Below, piece by piece: positions 6,835 to 13,786 of a stretch of DNA of 17,365 bases. This DNA comes from an uncultured Clostridia bacterium (lineage in GTDB: Bacteria; Bacillota_A; Clostridia; Oscillospirales; Oscillospiraceae), in assembly GCA_949289625.1 (NCBI GenBank), contig CASEPH010000149.1, positions 1 through 17,365 on the forward strand. Reading direction: 5' to 3'. Every line of letters starts with the position of its first letter. The first letter of the stretch is position 1. A model generated the notes under the pieces. The model did not search any database. It was not told where the DNA came from and worked only from the letters and a program-made list of their open reading frames with translations. The position numbers were made by a program, and so were the translations under genes.

Positions 6835-7842
6835 ATGCCGTTTCAGATTGTGAGAAATGATATTACAACCATAACCTGCGACGCCATTGTGAATGCGGCT
6901 AATGAGACGCTGTTGGGAGGCGGCGGCGTGGACGGCGCCATTCATCGTGCTGCGGGACCAGAACTCCTGGCGGAGTGCCGCAAACTAGGTGGCTGCAAGA
7001 CTGGACAGGCCAAGATCACAGGAGCCTATCGTTTGCCCTGTAAATATGTGATCCACACAGTGGGACCGATTTGGCATGGAGGCCAGTATGGGGAGCAGAA
7101 GCTACTGGAATCCTGTTATCAAAAATCGTTGGAGCTGGCGTTGGCCTATGGCTGTGAAACAGTGGCGTTCCCGCTTATTTCTGCCGGGGCCTATGGCTAT
7201 CCCAAGGAACAGGCGCTCCAGGTAGCCACCAATGTCATTGGTGCATTTTTGATGGAACATGATATGCAGGTGACATTGGTGGTGTTTGACAGGGGCAGCT
7301 TTCAGATCAGCAAAAAACTGCTTGAGCACATTACAGAGTATATCGACCAGCACTATGTGGACACCCATTTCATTTCCAGAAAAACGGCCCCTCTTCCCGA
7401 GGAAGGCCTCCCTCAATATACGCTGATGGCAGGAATGCCACTGGAGCCGGAGCCAAGAAAATCCTTTTTTCGGGGAAGTCTGTCTGAGGCGGTGGCTCAG
7501 GTTGACGAGAGTTTTTCCCAAATGCTGCTGCGAAAAATTGATGAACAAGGGATGACAGATGCTGCCTGCTATAAAAAGGCAAATATTGACCGAAAACTGT
7601 TTTCCAAAATCCGCAGTAATGCCCAGTATAAGCCCAGCAAACCCACGGTCATAGCCTTTGCCATTGCGTTAGAGCTTTCTCTGGAGGAGACAACGGAACT
7701 GCTGAGAAAGGCAGGGTTTGCGCTGTCCCACAGCAGTAAGTTTGACATTATCATCGAGTATTTTATCCGCAGTGGTAACTATAATATTTTTGAGATCAAT
7801 GAGGCATTGTTTGCCTTTGATCAGAGCCTGCTGGGTGTTTAG
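6835..7842 (+). CDS. Macro-domain protein with C-terminal HTH-like helical region
   Basis: The protein has 335 residues. Positions 1 to about 170 form a macro domain of the type that binds ADP-ribose and often hydrolyses O-acetyl-ADP-ribose or ADP-ribosyl-protein bonds. Its marks are [26 protein letters not shown] (16-41, split by NAAN at 20-23) and [11 protein letters not shown] (113-123). A linker (about 171-210) leads to a helical region (about 215-335) with the segments [34 protein letters not shown] and [12 protein letters not shown]. That region resembles a Cro/XRE-like HTH followed by a tail, as in other Firmicute macro proteins. ATG 6835 follows GGAGG at 6824-6828; the upstream in-frame start at 6748 has no homology. 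The next gene begins 12 bp after the stop, and its AGGAGG overlaps the stop codon, so the two are coupled. The substrate is unknown. Confidence 0.88.
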   Translation: MPFQIVRNDITTITCDAIVNAANETLLGGGGVDGAIHRAAGPELLAECRKLGGCKTGQAKITGAYRLPCKYVIHTVGPIWHGGQYGEQKLLESCYQKSLELALAYGCETVAFPLISAGAYGYPKEQALQVATNVIGAFLMEHDMQVTLVVFDRGSFQISKKLLEHITEYIDQHYVDTHFISRKTAPLPEEGLPQYTLMAGMPLEPEPRKSFFRGSLSEAVAQVDESFSQMLLRKIDEQGMTDAACYKKANIDRKLFSKIRSNAQYKPSKPTVIAFAIALELSLEETTELLRKAGFALSHSSKFDIIIEYFIRSGNYNIFEINEALFAFDQSLLGV

Positions 7843-7854
7843 GAGGAAAAGACT

Positions 7855-8676
7855 ATGTATGGCGCGATAATCGGCGACATTGTGGGCTCCAAATACGAGT
7901 TTGGCGCCATTAAGACAAAAACGTTCCCGTTGTTTTCAGAGGGCTGCACGTTTACAGACGATACGGTTATGACTGTTGCAGTGGCAAGGGCACTGCTGGC
8001 ATGTCCTCACACGGATCAGGAGCTGCATACGGTTCTTGTCCAAGAGATGCAGCTGCTGGGCCACGAATATCCTTTTCCTCAGGGCGGATATGGCGCCAGA
8101 TTTTCAGCCTGGCTGCGGCAAAAGGATCCGCAACCCTATCACAGCTATGGGAATGGCGCTGCCATGCGGGTTTCTCCCTGCGGAATATTGGCCCGGTCTC
8201 TGGAGGAAGCGCTCCACCTGGCAAAGTGCTCCGCAGAGGTGACTCATGATCATCCCGAGGGAATCAAGGGGGCCCAGGCTACGGCTGCCGCCATCTACCT
8301 GGCCAAAACCGGGAAAGACAAGGAAGAGATTCGGGCGTATATTTGTGGTCGGTTTTATCCCCTGGATCGGACCCTGGCGGAGATTCGACCGACCTACAGC
8401 TTTGACGAGAGCTGCCAGGGCACAGTGCCCCAGGCCATAGAAGCGTTTTTGGAATCTACAGACTTTGAAGATGCGATTCGGAATGCGGTTTCCCTGGGTG
8501 GGGACAGCGATACCCTGGGGGCTATCACTGGGTCCATTGCCTGGGCATTTTATGGCAGAGGTGGGTTGCCGGAGGATATGGCAAAGCTGAAGGCACAGGC
8601 AGCGGAATACCTGCCGGATAGCTTTGTGGAACTGGCGGACACGCTGGAACATGTCGCTTTCCAGGCGACCACTTAA
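7855..8676 (+). CDS. ADP-ribosylglycohydrolase family protein (ARH/DraG type)
   Basis: This 273-residue protein is of the all-helical ADP-ribosylglycohydrolase fold with two Mg ions, and is predicted to remove ADP-ribose from proteins or small molecules. Metal-binding motifs are FTDDTVMT (33-40) near the N-terminus and GGDSDTLG (215-222) near the C-terminus. GNGAAMRVSPCG (99-110) and THDHPEGIKGAQATA (130-144) are further family signatures, so the active site looks complete. AGGAGG at 7841-7846 overlaps the macro-gene stop codon and serves this start. Pairing with a macro domain makes a two-enzyme module that erases ADP-ribosylation. No ADP-ribosyltransferase is visible in the window. Some DraG-like proteins act on arginine-linked ADP-ribose and others on serine or on nucleic acid, so specificity is open. 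Confidence 0.92.
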   Translation: MYGAIIGDIVGSKYEFGAIKTKTFPLFSEGCTFTDDTVMTVAVARALLACPHTDQELHTVLVQEMQLLGHEYPFPQGGYGARFSAWLRQKDPQPYHSYGNGAAMRVSPCGILARSLEEALHLAKCSAEVTHDHPEGIKGAQATAAAIYLAKTGKDKEEIRAYICGRFYPLDRTLAEIRPTYSFDESCQGTVPQAIEAFLESTDFEDAIRNAVSLGGDSDTLGAITGSIAWAFYGRGGLPEDMAKLKAQAAEYLPDSFVELADTLEHVAFQATT

Positions 8677-8680
8677 ATCT

Positions 8681-8737
8681 GAAAACCTCCTATACTATGG
8701 CTGTAAAAGGTCAACAGCTATAGAATAGGAGGTTTTC
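8681..8737 (+). promoter_or_regulatory. Hairpin that buries the ribosome site of the VWA gene
   Basis: The arms 8681-8704 and 8714-8737 pair over 24 positions: 22 Watson-Crick pairs, one G-U (8699/8719) and one A-A mismatch (8694/8724), with the 9-base loop AAAAGGTCA. The Shine-Dalgarno AGGAGG (8727-8732) pairs completely with CCTCCT (8686-8691). The run TTTT at 8733-8736 follows the SD, so a shortened stem could also act as an intrinsic terminator after the ARH gene (stop at 8674-8676). Either way, translation or transcription of the next gene would be attenuated. Confidence 0.75.
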
Positions 8738-8740
8738 ATC

Positions 8741-9385
8741 ATGAAAAACAATTTAACGGAACTGGTTTTTATTTTGGATCGCAGCGGATCCATGGCGGGA
8801 TTGGAAAGCGATACCATCGGGGGCTTTAACGCCATGATCCAAAAACAAAAGCAGGAACCGGGAGACTGCTATGTTTCCACCGTTTTATTTGACAACAGCA
8901 CCAAGGTGGTCCATGATCGGGTGAGGCTGGAACATGTCCGGCCCATGACGGAGCAGGACTATTTTGTGGGCGGCTGTACCGCGCTTTTGGATGCCGTTGG
9001 GGGAGCCATCCATCATATTGGAAATATCCACAAATATGCTCGGCCGGAGGATGTGCCGGCCCATACACTGTTTGTGATCGTCACGGACGGGATGGAAAAT
9101 GCCAGCCGCATTTATTCCAGCGATAGAGTAAAGCAGATGATCCAGCGGCAAAAAATTAAGTACGGCTGGGAGTTTATGTTTCTGGCTGCCAACATTGATG
9201 CGGTGGAAACAGCGGCCCATTTTGGGATTGACAGAGCCTGCGCCGTGGATTACCGGTCGGACAGCCAGGGGACTCAGGTCCTCTATGAAAGCGTCAGTCA
9301 GTCTGTGTCTCGGGTGCGAACTGGTGCCGGACTCCCAAAGAACTGGAAAAAGACGATCCTGGAGGATCTCAAGGGACGAACATAA
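8741..9385 (+). CDS. VWA domain-containing protein
   Basis: This 214-residue protein consists almost only of a von Willebrand factor A domain. The metal-ion-dependent adhesion site is intact: DRSGSM (D13, S15, S17), T80 in GGCTALLDAVG, and D116 in VTDGMEN. No signal peptide, membrane helix or sorting signal is seen, so it is probably cytoplasmic and binds a partner protein through Mg2+. It starts at ATG 8741, 8 bases after the AGGAGG that is held in the hairpin at 8681-8737. It lies 64 bp after the ADP-ribosylglycohydrolase on the same strand and ends before a strong terminator, so it may be a conditional third gene of the macro/ARH operon. No AAA ATPase (MoxR type), a common VWA partner, is nearby. 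The function is unknown. Confidence 0.85.
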   Translation: MKNNLTELVFILDRSGSMAGLESDTIGGFNAMIQKQKQEPGDCYVSTVLFDNSTKVVHDRVRLEHVRPMTEQDYFVGGCTALLDAVGGAIHHIGNIHKYARPEDVPAHTLFVIVTDGMENASRIYSSDRVKQMIQRQKIKYGWEFMFLAANIDAVETAAHFGIDRACAVDYRSDSQGTQVLYESVSQSVSRVRTGAGLPKNWKKTILEDLKGRT

Positions 9386-9436
9386 GGAAACCGGTAGGCA
9401 GGGCAAAGGGTGCGGATTGGACAGAATAAACATAGA

Positions 9437-9474
9437 GCGCGTTGCAGAGGTTTCTTCTGCAACGCGCCTTTTTT
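9437..9474 (+). terminator. Intrinsic terminator between convergent genes
   Basis: GCGCGTTGCAGA (9437-9448) pairs perfectly with TCTGCAACGCGC (9456-9467) around a 7-base loop and is followed by C and TTTTTT (9469-9474). It terminates the VWA transcript. On the - strand the same stem follows the stop of the SLH gene but has only a weak T-rich tail, so it may work in both directions with lower efficiency there. Confidence 0.93.
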
Positions 9475-9475
9475 G

Positions 9476-11962
9476 CTATTCTACGGCGCAAAAATGGGAA
9501 ATGCTACCCTCCTGGATTTGGGGAATCTGCCATTCCGCCGTGACATCCTGGAACCGAAGCGCGGCCAAAAGGGATGGAGACAGCGATTCCGTCCGATTCG
9601 TTAAGCGATTGAGGATGGTGACGGCTTCTGCCCGGGAGATGTATGCTTCGGGTTGGAAGGTGCCGTCCAAATAACCGTTGATGATGCCGGCTCTGGCCAG
9701 CATGTAGATGTTTTGATTATACCAAATGTCGTCCGTATCTTCCACGTCAGAAAAAGAGACTGTGGTTTGAGGAGTTAGCTCAATCCCCTCTGCCTGGACG
9801 TATTGAATCACCATGGATACAAATTCTGCCCGGGTAATACTGTTGTTACCGCGGAAGCTGTTGTCAGGATACCCCTTGATGTAGCCGCGATCCATGGCCA
9901 GGGATACATAGGGCCAGGCCCATTGTGCCACGTCCTCCGGGGCGTCGCTGGTCGGCGTTTCTGGCGTCAGACCCACGGCGCTGACTAGTAGCTTTGCGGT
10001 TTGATCTCTGGTGACATTTTCGTTGGGTGCAAAGGATGTATCTGTGATACCGTTAATATAGCTTTGGTGCAGGGTGCCCAGGGAATAGCTGGTTTCCGAC
10101 CAGCGTTTGGAGAGGGTGAAATCGATTTCCATTTGTCGAAGCCAGGGATAGCTGCAGGCATCAATAGAAACGTCTTGAATGCTGGCTGTGGTATAGGGGG
10201 ACAGGCCTGTAATAAAATTGCTGGAAGAGAGATTATCCAACAGGGGGGCAGAGGCCTCTGTGACGCTGTCTGTCAAAGCCTGAAAGATCTCTTCTTTCAC
10301 CGCCGCATCAATGGAGCCAAAGTTGCGGGAACTTAGTCCCAAATCGCTGAGCTTGGTGTCCATCACCTCATAGGCACCATCCAAAAATCCAAATTCATTG
10401 ATCAGCGCATAGGAAAGGTTCAAAATGTGGGCGGATTGGGTTTCGTCTGTTTGAAAATCCGGGGTGGCCAGCGCCTGATAACGGGAGAGCCCTTGGCTCA
10501 ACGCCATAATGATCCCGTTGGGGATCTCGGACTGTCCGGAGTAGCTCAGCAGCATGCCAAGGTGCGTATTCTCCACCAGCAGCGTATTTAGTGTGTCGCC
10601 CTGCCCTGATGTAAGGTCAACCAGGATCGTGGGAAGTCCGGCTGCTTCATTTTCATTCAAAAGGCTGATCAGACTGCAATAAGTCTGAGTGGTATTGTCT
10701 TTGGAATTCGTAATGGCAATGACGGAGAGATCCGGAGATTCCGTGTCCTGGGTTCCGCCGAAGTAGGCAATGGCCTGATCCATAATCTGCCTGGGGGTAT
10801 AACAGTTATAACTGAGTACCTGATCCGCCTGATCGCCCAGATAGGTTACTGAAATATTCAGATCCTGCACGGGATATTGTGAGAAAAAGATCTTGCTCAG
10901 TGCAACCTGACCCAAGCCGTCCAATGCGCTGAACAACTGATCGTTGTCGTCGTCCAGGTAACTTTGGAACAGGGCAATCTCATTGCGCTGAATATTGTTA
11001 CCCTCGGAAGAATCGTCTACACCCAGGAGATAGCTGACGTTTTCCAGCCCGCAGAGCTGCTGCATGGCATAGTTCGTCAGCTGAAGCTTCCGGGCACGAA
11101 TCTCCAGGTAGTCGGAAAGCAGGGAATTTTCCGCCTCAACCGGAGCTGCCACAGATGAATTGCTGTTTTGGCTGTTCTGGATGTCGGTGTAGGCTGGCTC
11201 TTCCCGTTTAAGATATGCGGTTTCCTCTTCCGCAGAGTCAGGTGTATCCTGTTGACTGTCCATAGGAGATAGCAGGATGGAAAGCTCGTCCGCGGAAAGA
11301 TTAGAGCGAGTATATGCCTTGGTATAGCCGTCGGAGGCGTAGGCGTAATTATTGATGATGTTGGCCACGGTCAGTTCCGAGCCACTGAGGACCGGGCGAC
11401 CCACTGCGCCATAGGTCCGGAAGATGTTGTAGTGGGTCAGATTATATCCGCCGTAGTCGCAGGAGGTAGCCAGACGCATGACGGAGTCGATGATATAAAC
11501 CTCTTTGTCCTGGGCCAATTCGGCCAAATAGTCTATGACCTCATATTCCGTCAAGGTACTTCCGTCTGCCAGCTCCAGAGCTTGCATCTCGGACATACAC
11601 CTGGAGTTCATCAATCCGCCGGAGAGCAGCTGATCCAGAGAGAGGATGAACACGTCATAGTCCGGAGCAACCTCCTGGAGCCAGGTGAGCAGTGCCTCCC
11701 GATTCCCGTACTGGGTGCCGTTGCTATTGAGCTCCTGCCTGTCCAGTTTGGTGGCATAGAGTTCCTGCTCCGGCATGATGAGATCAATATTGAGTGTATC
11801 CGCCATCAGCTGGACACGGCGATCATTAAAGGGACGATCGTCCAAAGGGATATAAACCACGGCCAGTGCATCGGAAGTGCTTTTTGCAAAGACGTCGGAA
11901 ATGGGTAGCACGGGAACCAGCAAACACAGAGCCAAGAACAACGTTAAAATGCGTTTTCCCAT
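9476..11962 (-). CDS. Secreted DUF4127 protein with three C-terminal SLH domains
   Basis: The predicted precursor has 828 residues. A Sec signal peptide (MGKRILTLFLALCLLVPVLPISDVFA, given here as MGKRIL...DVFA, residues 1-26) is followed by a domain that begins VVYIPLDDRPFNDRR and contains PEQELYATK and LSLDQLLSGGLM, the hallmark of the uncharacterised DUF4127 family. A Ser/Glu/Asn-rich insertion lies at roughly 240-290. Three SLH repeats occupy about 630-790 (for example DRGYIKGYPDNSFRG, ARAGIINGYLDGTFQPE), then a short tail. SLH domains usually anchor proteins to pyruvylated wall polymers, so it should sit on the cell surface. The in-frame ATG at 12007 is rejected: AAGGAGG at 11970-11976 lies 7 bases before ATG 11962, exactly at the signal peptide. 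It has its own promoter, set within a dyad. The catalytic role is unknown. Confidence 0.88.
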   Translation of the reverse strand: MGKRILTLFLALCLLVPVLPISDVFAKSTSDALAVVYIPLDDRPFNDRRVQLMADTLNIDLIMPEQELYATKLDRQELNSNGTQYGNREALLTWLQEVAPDYDVFILSLDQLLSGGLMNSRCMSEMQALELADGSTLTEYEVIDYLAELAQDKEVYIIDSVMRLATSCDYGGYNLTHYNIFRTYGAVGRPVLSGSELTVANIINNYAYASDGYTKAYTRSNLSADELSILLSPMDSQQDTPDSAEEETAYLKREEPAYTDIQNSQNSNSSVAAPVEAENSLLSDYLEIRARKLQLTNYAMQQLCGLENVSYLLGVDDSSEGNNIQRNEIALFQSYLDDDNDQLFSALDGLGQVALSKIFFSQYPVQDLNISVTYLGDQADQVLSYNCYTPRQIMDQAIAYFGGTQDTESPDLSVIAITNSKDNTTQTYCSLISLLNENEAAGLPTILVDLTSGQGDTLNTLLVENTHLGMLLSYSGQSEIPNGIIMALSQGLSRYQALATPDFQTDETQSAHILNLSYALINEFGFLDGAYEVMDTKLSDLGLSSRNFGSIDAAVKEEIFQALTDSVTEASAPLLDNLSSSNFITGLSPYTTASIQDVSIDACSYPWLRQMEIDFTLSKRWSETSYSLGTLHQSYINGITDTSFAPNENVTRDQTAKLLVSAVGLTPETPTSDAPEDVAQWAWPYVSLAMDRGYIKGYPDNSFRGNNSITRAEFVSMVIQYVQAEGIELTPQTTVSFSDVEDTDDIWYNQNIYMLARAGIINGYLDGTFQPEAYISRAEAVTILNRLTNRTESLSPSLLAALRFQDVTAEWQIPQIQEGSISHFCAVE

Positions 11963-11989
11963 GGAGGGTCCTCCTTGTAGTTGACGTAA

Positions 11990-12030
11990 TATCTTGTATT
12001 CTATCAAATTTTGTCGAGGAATACAAGATA
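11990..12030 (-). promoter_or_regulatory. Promoter of the SLH gene inside a 12-bp inverted repeat (candidate operator)
   Basis: On the - strand TTGTAT (12026 to 12021) and TAGAAT (12003 to 11998) have a 17-bp spacer and form a plausible promoter about 36 bp from the start codon at 11962. The + strand reads TATCTTGTATTC at 11990-12001 and the exact reverse complement GAATACAAGATA at 12019-12030. One arm covers the -35 and the other the -10 and start point. The arms are 29 bp centre to centre, nearly three helical turns, so a dimeric regulator could block RNA polymerase. Confidence 0.6.
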
Positions 12031-12059
12031 CAGAATCATAGGAGATGCAATAAAATTAT

Positions 12060-12536
12060 CTATTTATGGTATTTTGACCCATTCAATATGCTTTCAGCCC
12101 GATAAAGCTGTTCCAGCACCATGATACGTGCCAGATGGTGAGGAAAGGTCATGGGGGACATAGAGAGGAGAAAATCGCCTTTTTGCTTTAGGGCCTGGTC
12201 CAATCCAAAGGAGGAGCCAATCAGAAAGACTAACTCGGATTTTCCCCCAGAGCGGACCGATTGCAGCTTTTCCGCCAGCTGCGGAGAAGAAAGGGATTTC
12301 CCCTCTGGTGTTAAAATGCATAGCCAGCAGTTTTTTGGCAGCTTTTGCAGAACAGCTTCCGCTTCCTTTTGCAGAGCGCTTTGAATCTGCGCGGAGGACG
12401 GATTCTCCGGCAGGCGTACCTCCGACAACTCCGTGATCCGAATGCCGCCATAGGCCTTCATGCGCTTCTCGTATTCCGCCGCGGCGGTACGATAAAAGGG
12501 TTCCTTCAGTTTTCCGACCGCAATGATATGAAGCAT
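12060..12536 (-). CDS. rlmH: 23S rRNA (pseudouridine1915-N3)-methyltransferase
   Basis: This 158-residue SPOUT-class methyltransferase methylates N3 of pseudouridine 1915 in helix 69 of 23S rRNA on the assembled ribosome. It starts MLHIIAVGKLKEPFYR and contains LCILTPEGKSLSS. The SAM-binding knot FLIGSSFGL reads GSS where most members have GGS or GGA. The C-terminus SPMTFPHHLARIMVLEQLYRA ends in KYHK, the conserved substrate-contacting tail. AAGGAGG at 12542-12548 precedes the start by 5 bases. It is the last gene of the parA-to-rlmH group, separated from aroK by a strong hairpin. Confidence 0.96.
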   Translation of the reverse strand: MLHIIAVGKLKEPFYRTAAAEYEKRMKAYGGIRITELSEVRLPENPSSAQIQSALQKEAEAVLQKLPKNCWLCILTPEGKSLSSPQLAEKLQSVRSGGKSELVFLIGSSFGLDQALKQKGDFLLSMSPMTFPHHLARIMVLEQLYRAESILNGSKYHK

Positions 12537-12556
12537 ATGGGCCTCCTTTCACAGCA

Positions 12557-12591
12557 GGAAGGCCAATCTCCTGGCCGGAGATTGGCCTTCC
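12557..12591 (-). repeat. Perfect 15-bp inverted repeat between aroK and rlmH
   Basis: GGAAGGCCAATCTCC (12557-12571) and GGAGATTGGCCTTCC (12577-12591) are exact complements around the 5-base TGGCC. The hairpin begins 4 bases after the aroK stop codon and ends 8 bases before the rlmH AAGGAGG. Neither side has a T run, so it is not a classical intrinsic terminator. It may stabilise the 3' end of the upstream message, mark an RNase site, or lower expression of rlmH. Confidence 0.8.
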
Positions 12592-12595
12592 GGGA

Positions 12596-13102
12596 TTATG
12601 CATTGAGTGCGCTCACGATCTGCTCTACCATATGCTCAATGGTATTGTGCCCAGGGGCGGCACAGATGGTGAGATCTGCCCAGGATTCGTATACGGGGAT
12701 TCGCTTGGTGTAGAGCGTGTCCAGAGATTCCCCGGGGCCAAAGGCAATTCCACGGGTTTTAATGTTGGACAGTCTGGCCCGCAGTTCTTCCAGCCCCACC
12801 TGGAGATAGACAATGGTGCCCTGAGGTTTCAGATGTTCCATGGCGTTGGGGCGCATAGGCACAGAACCGCCGGTGGCCAAAACAGTGCGCTCCAGCTGAA
12901 GCTGGCACACGATTTCTTCTTCCAGCTGCAAGAAAGCCTCCGGGCCCTCCTGATCCAGAATCTCCTGCAGGGTCTTTCCCGTTTTTTTGCAGATCACCAG
13001 GTCGGAATCCAGAAAATCCATACCCAGCGTCTTTGCCAGAATCACGCCAACGGTACTCTTTCCCGCGCCGGGCATACCGATAAGGATGATGTTGCCCTCC
13101 AC
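12596..13102 (-). CDS. aroK: Shikimate kinase-like small-molecule kinase
   Basis: This 168-residue P-loop kinase most resembles shikimate kinase, which phosphorylates shikimate at O3 with ATP in chorismate synthesis. Walker A is GMPGAGKST (9-17), D32 and D34 lie in FLDSDLVI, and the usual GGG substrate loop reads ATGGSVP. The LID region is unusual: KTRGIAFGPGESLDTLY replaces the common arginine-proline segment, so another substrate is possible. GTG 13102 is chosen as the start because GGAGGA at 13109-13114 lies 6 bases ahead and the P-loop follows at the normal distance. The in-frame ATG at 13135 lies inside the upstream gene and has no ribosome site. Only 2 bases separate it from that gene's stop, so they are translationally coupled. 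No other shikimate-pathway gene is in the window. Confidence 0.82.
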   Translation of the reverse strand: MEGNIILIGMPGAGKSTVGVILAKTLGMDFLDSDLVICKKTGKTLQEILDQEGPEAFLQLEEEIVCQLQLERTVLATGGSVPMRPNAMEHLKPQGTIVYLQVGLEELRARLSNIKTRGIAFGPGESLDTLYTKRIPVYESWADLTICAAPGHNTIEHMVEQIVSALNA

Positions 13103-13104
13103 GA

Positions 13105-13728
13105 TCAGTCCTCCATGTCGTAGATGATATACCACATTCCGGTTTCGCCCTCCTCATTTTGGGTCAAAGGCAGGGCCAGCCGGGAATCGTTCAGCACGGT
13201 TTCAGTGTGGTCATAGGCAATGCCCACATAGCCGACCTCATCGTAATAGAGGTAGTAGTATACCACCTGATCCTCTACAGCCACGTTCCAAAGACGAACA
13301 CCCTCAATGGGACTGCCGCCGGCGGTTTCCACGCCGTAGAGAGCGTCCTCGGTGTTCATCAGCTCCAGCAGGGAACGCTGTACATCCTCGTCAAACAGTT
13401 CCTCGGCGGGCACCATGGCGCCCTGGTATTGGGCCAGCATATGGTCGTGGTTCTTGCTGCTGTACAGACGCAGGCCATCCATATCCAGAAAATTCTGGGC
13501 GGTATTCATGAAAGAATCCAGCTGATCGGCATCCATAAATACCGTTTTTGCCGCAGCCATGGTGTCGGTGTAGTTGGAGGTGTTGATGACAGACTCGTCT
13601 GTGCCAAAAAATGCTCCCAGGGCATTGCCCAAAAACAAGCCGATGGCCAGAGCCACCAGGCAGCTGATCACTGCCCGGGCCATGGTTCTTGGAAAGGGAT
13701 TATCCTGTTCAGGGAATTTAATTTCCAT
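13105..13728 (-). CDS. Hypothetical protein with one N-terminal membrane segment
   Basis: I do not recognise this 207-residue protein. A short N-terminal part ending NPFPRTMARA is followed by one hydrophobic segment (about 17-41, ISCLVALAIGLFLGNALGAFFG) and an acidic domain of about 165 residues, probably outside the membrane. This domain has many D, E and Y residues, including VVYYYLYYDEVGYVGIAY near 155-172. It has no cysteine pairs, lipobox or catalytic motif. The start at 13728 has AAAAGG 6 bases ahead, a weak site. It lies 58 bp after serS and its stop codon is 2 bases from the aroK-like start, so it belongs to the operon and the coding frame is well supported. A sensory or assembly accessory role is conceivable, but nothing in the sequence shows it. 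Confidence 0.8.
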   Translation of the reverse strand: MEIKFPEQDNPFPRTMARAVISCLVALAIGLFLGNALGAFFGTDESVINTSNYTDTMAAAKTVFMDADQLDSFMNTAQNFLDMDGLRLYSSKNHDHMLAQYQGAMVPAEELFDEDVQRSLLELMNTEDALYGVETAGGSPIEGVRLWNVAVEDQVVYYYLYYDEVGYVGIAYDHTETVLNDSRLALPLTQNEEGETGMWYIIYDMED

Positions 13729-13786
13729 AATATACCTTTTCTTTCGGTCGTATACGCATGTTCAGGGATATTTGTTCGGTGCGAAA

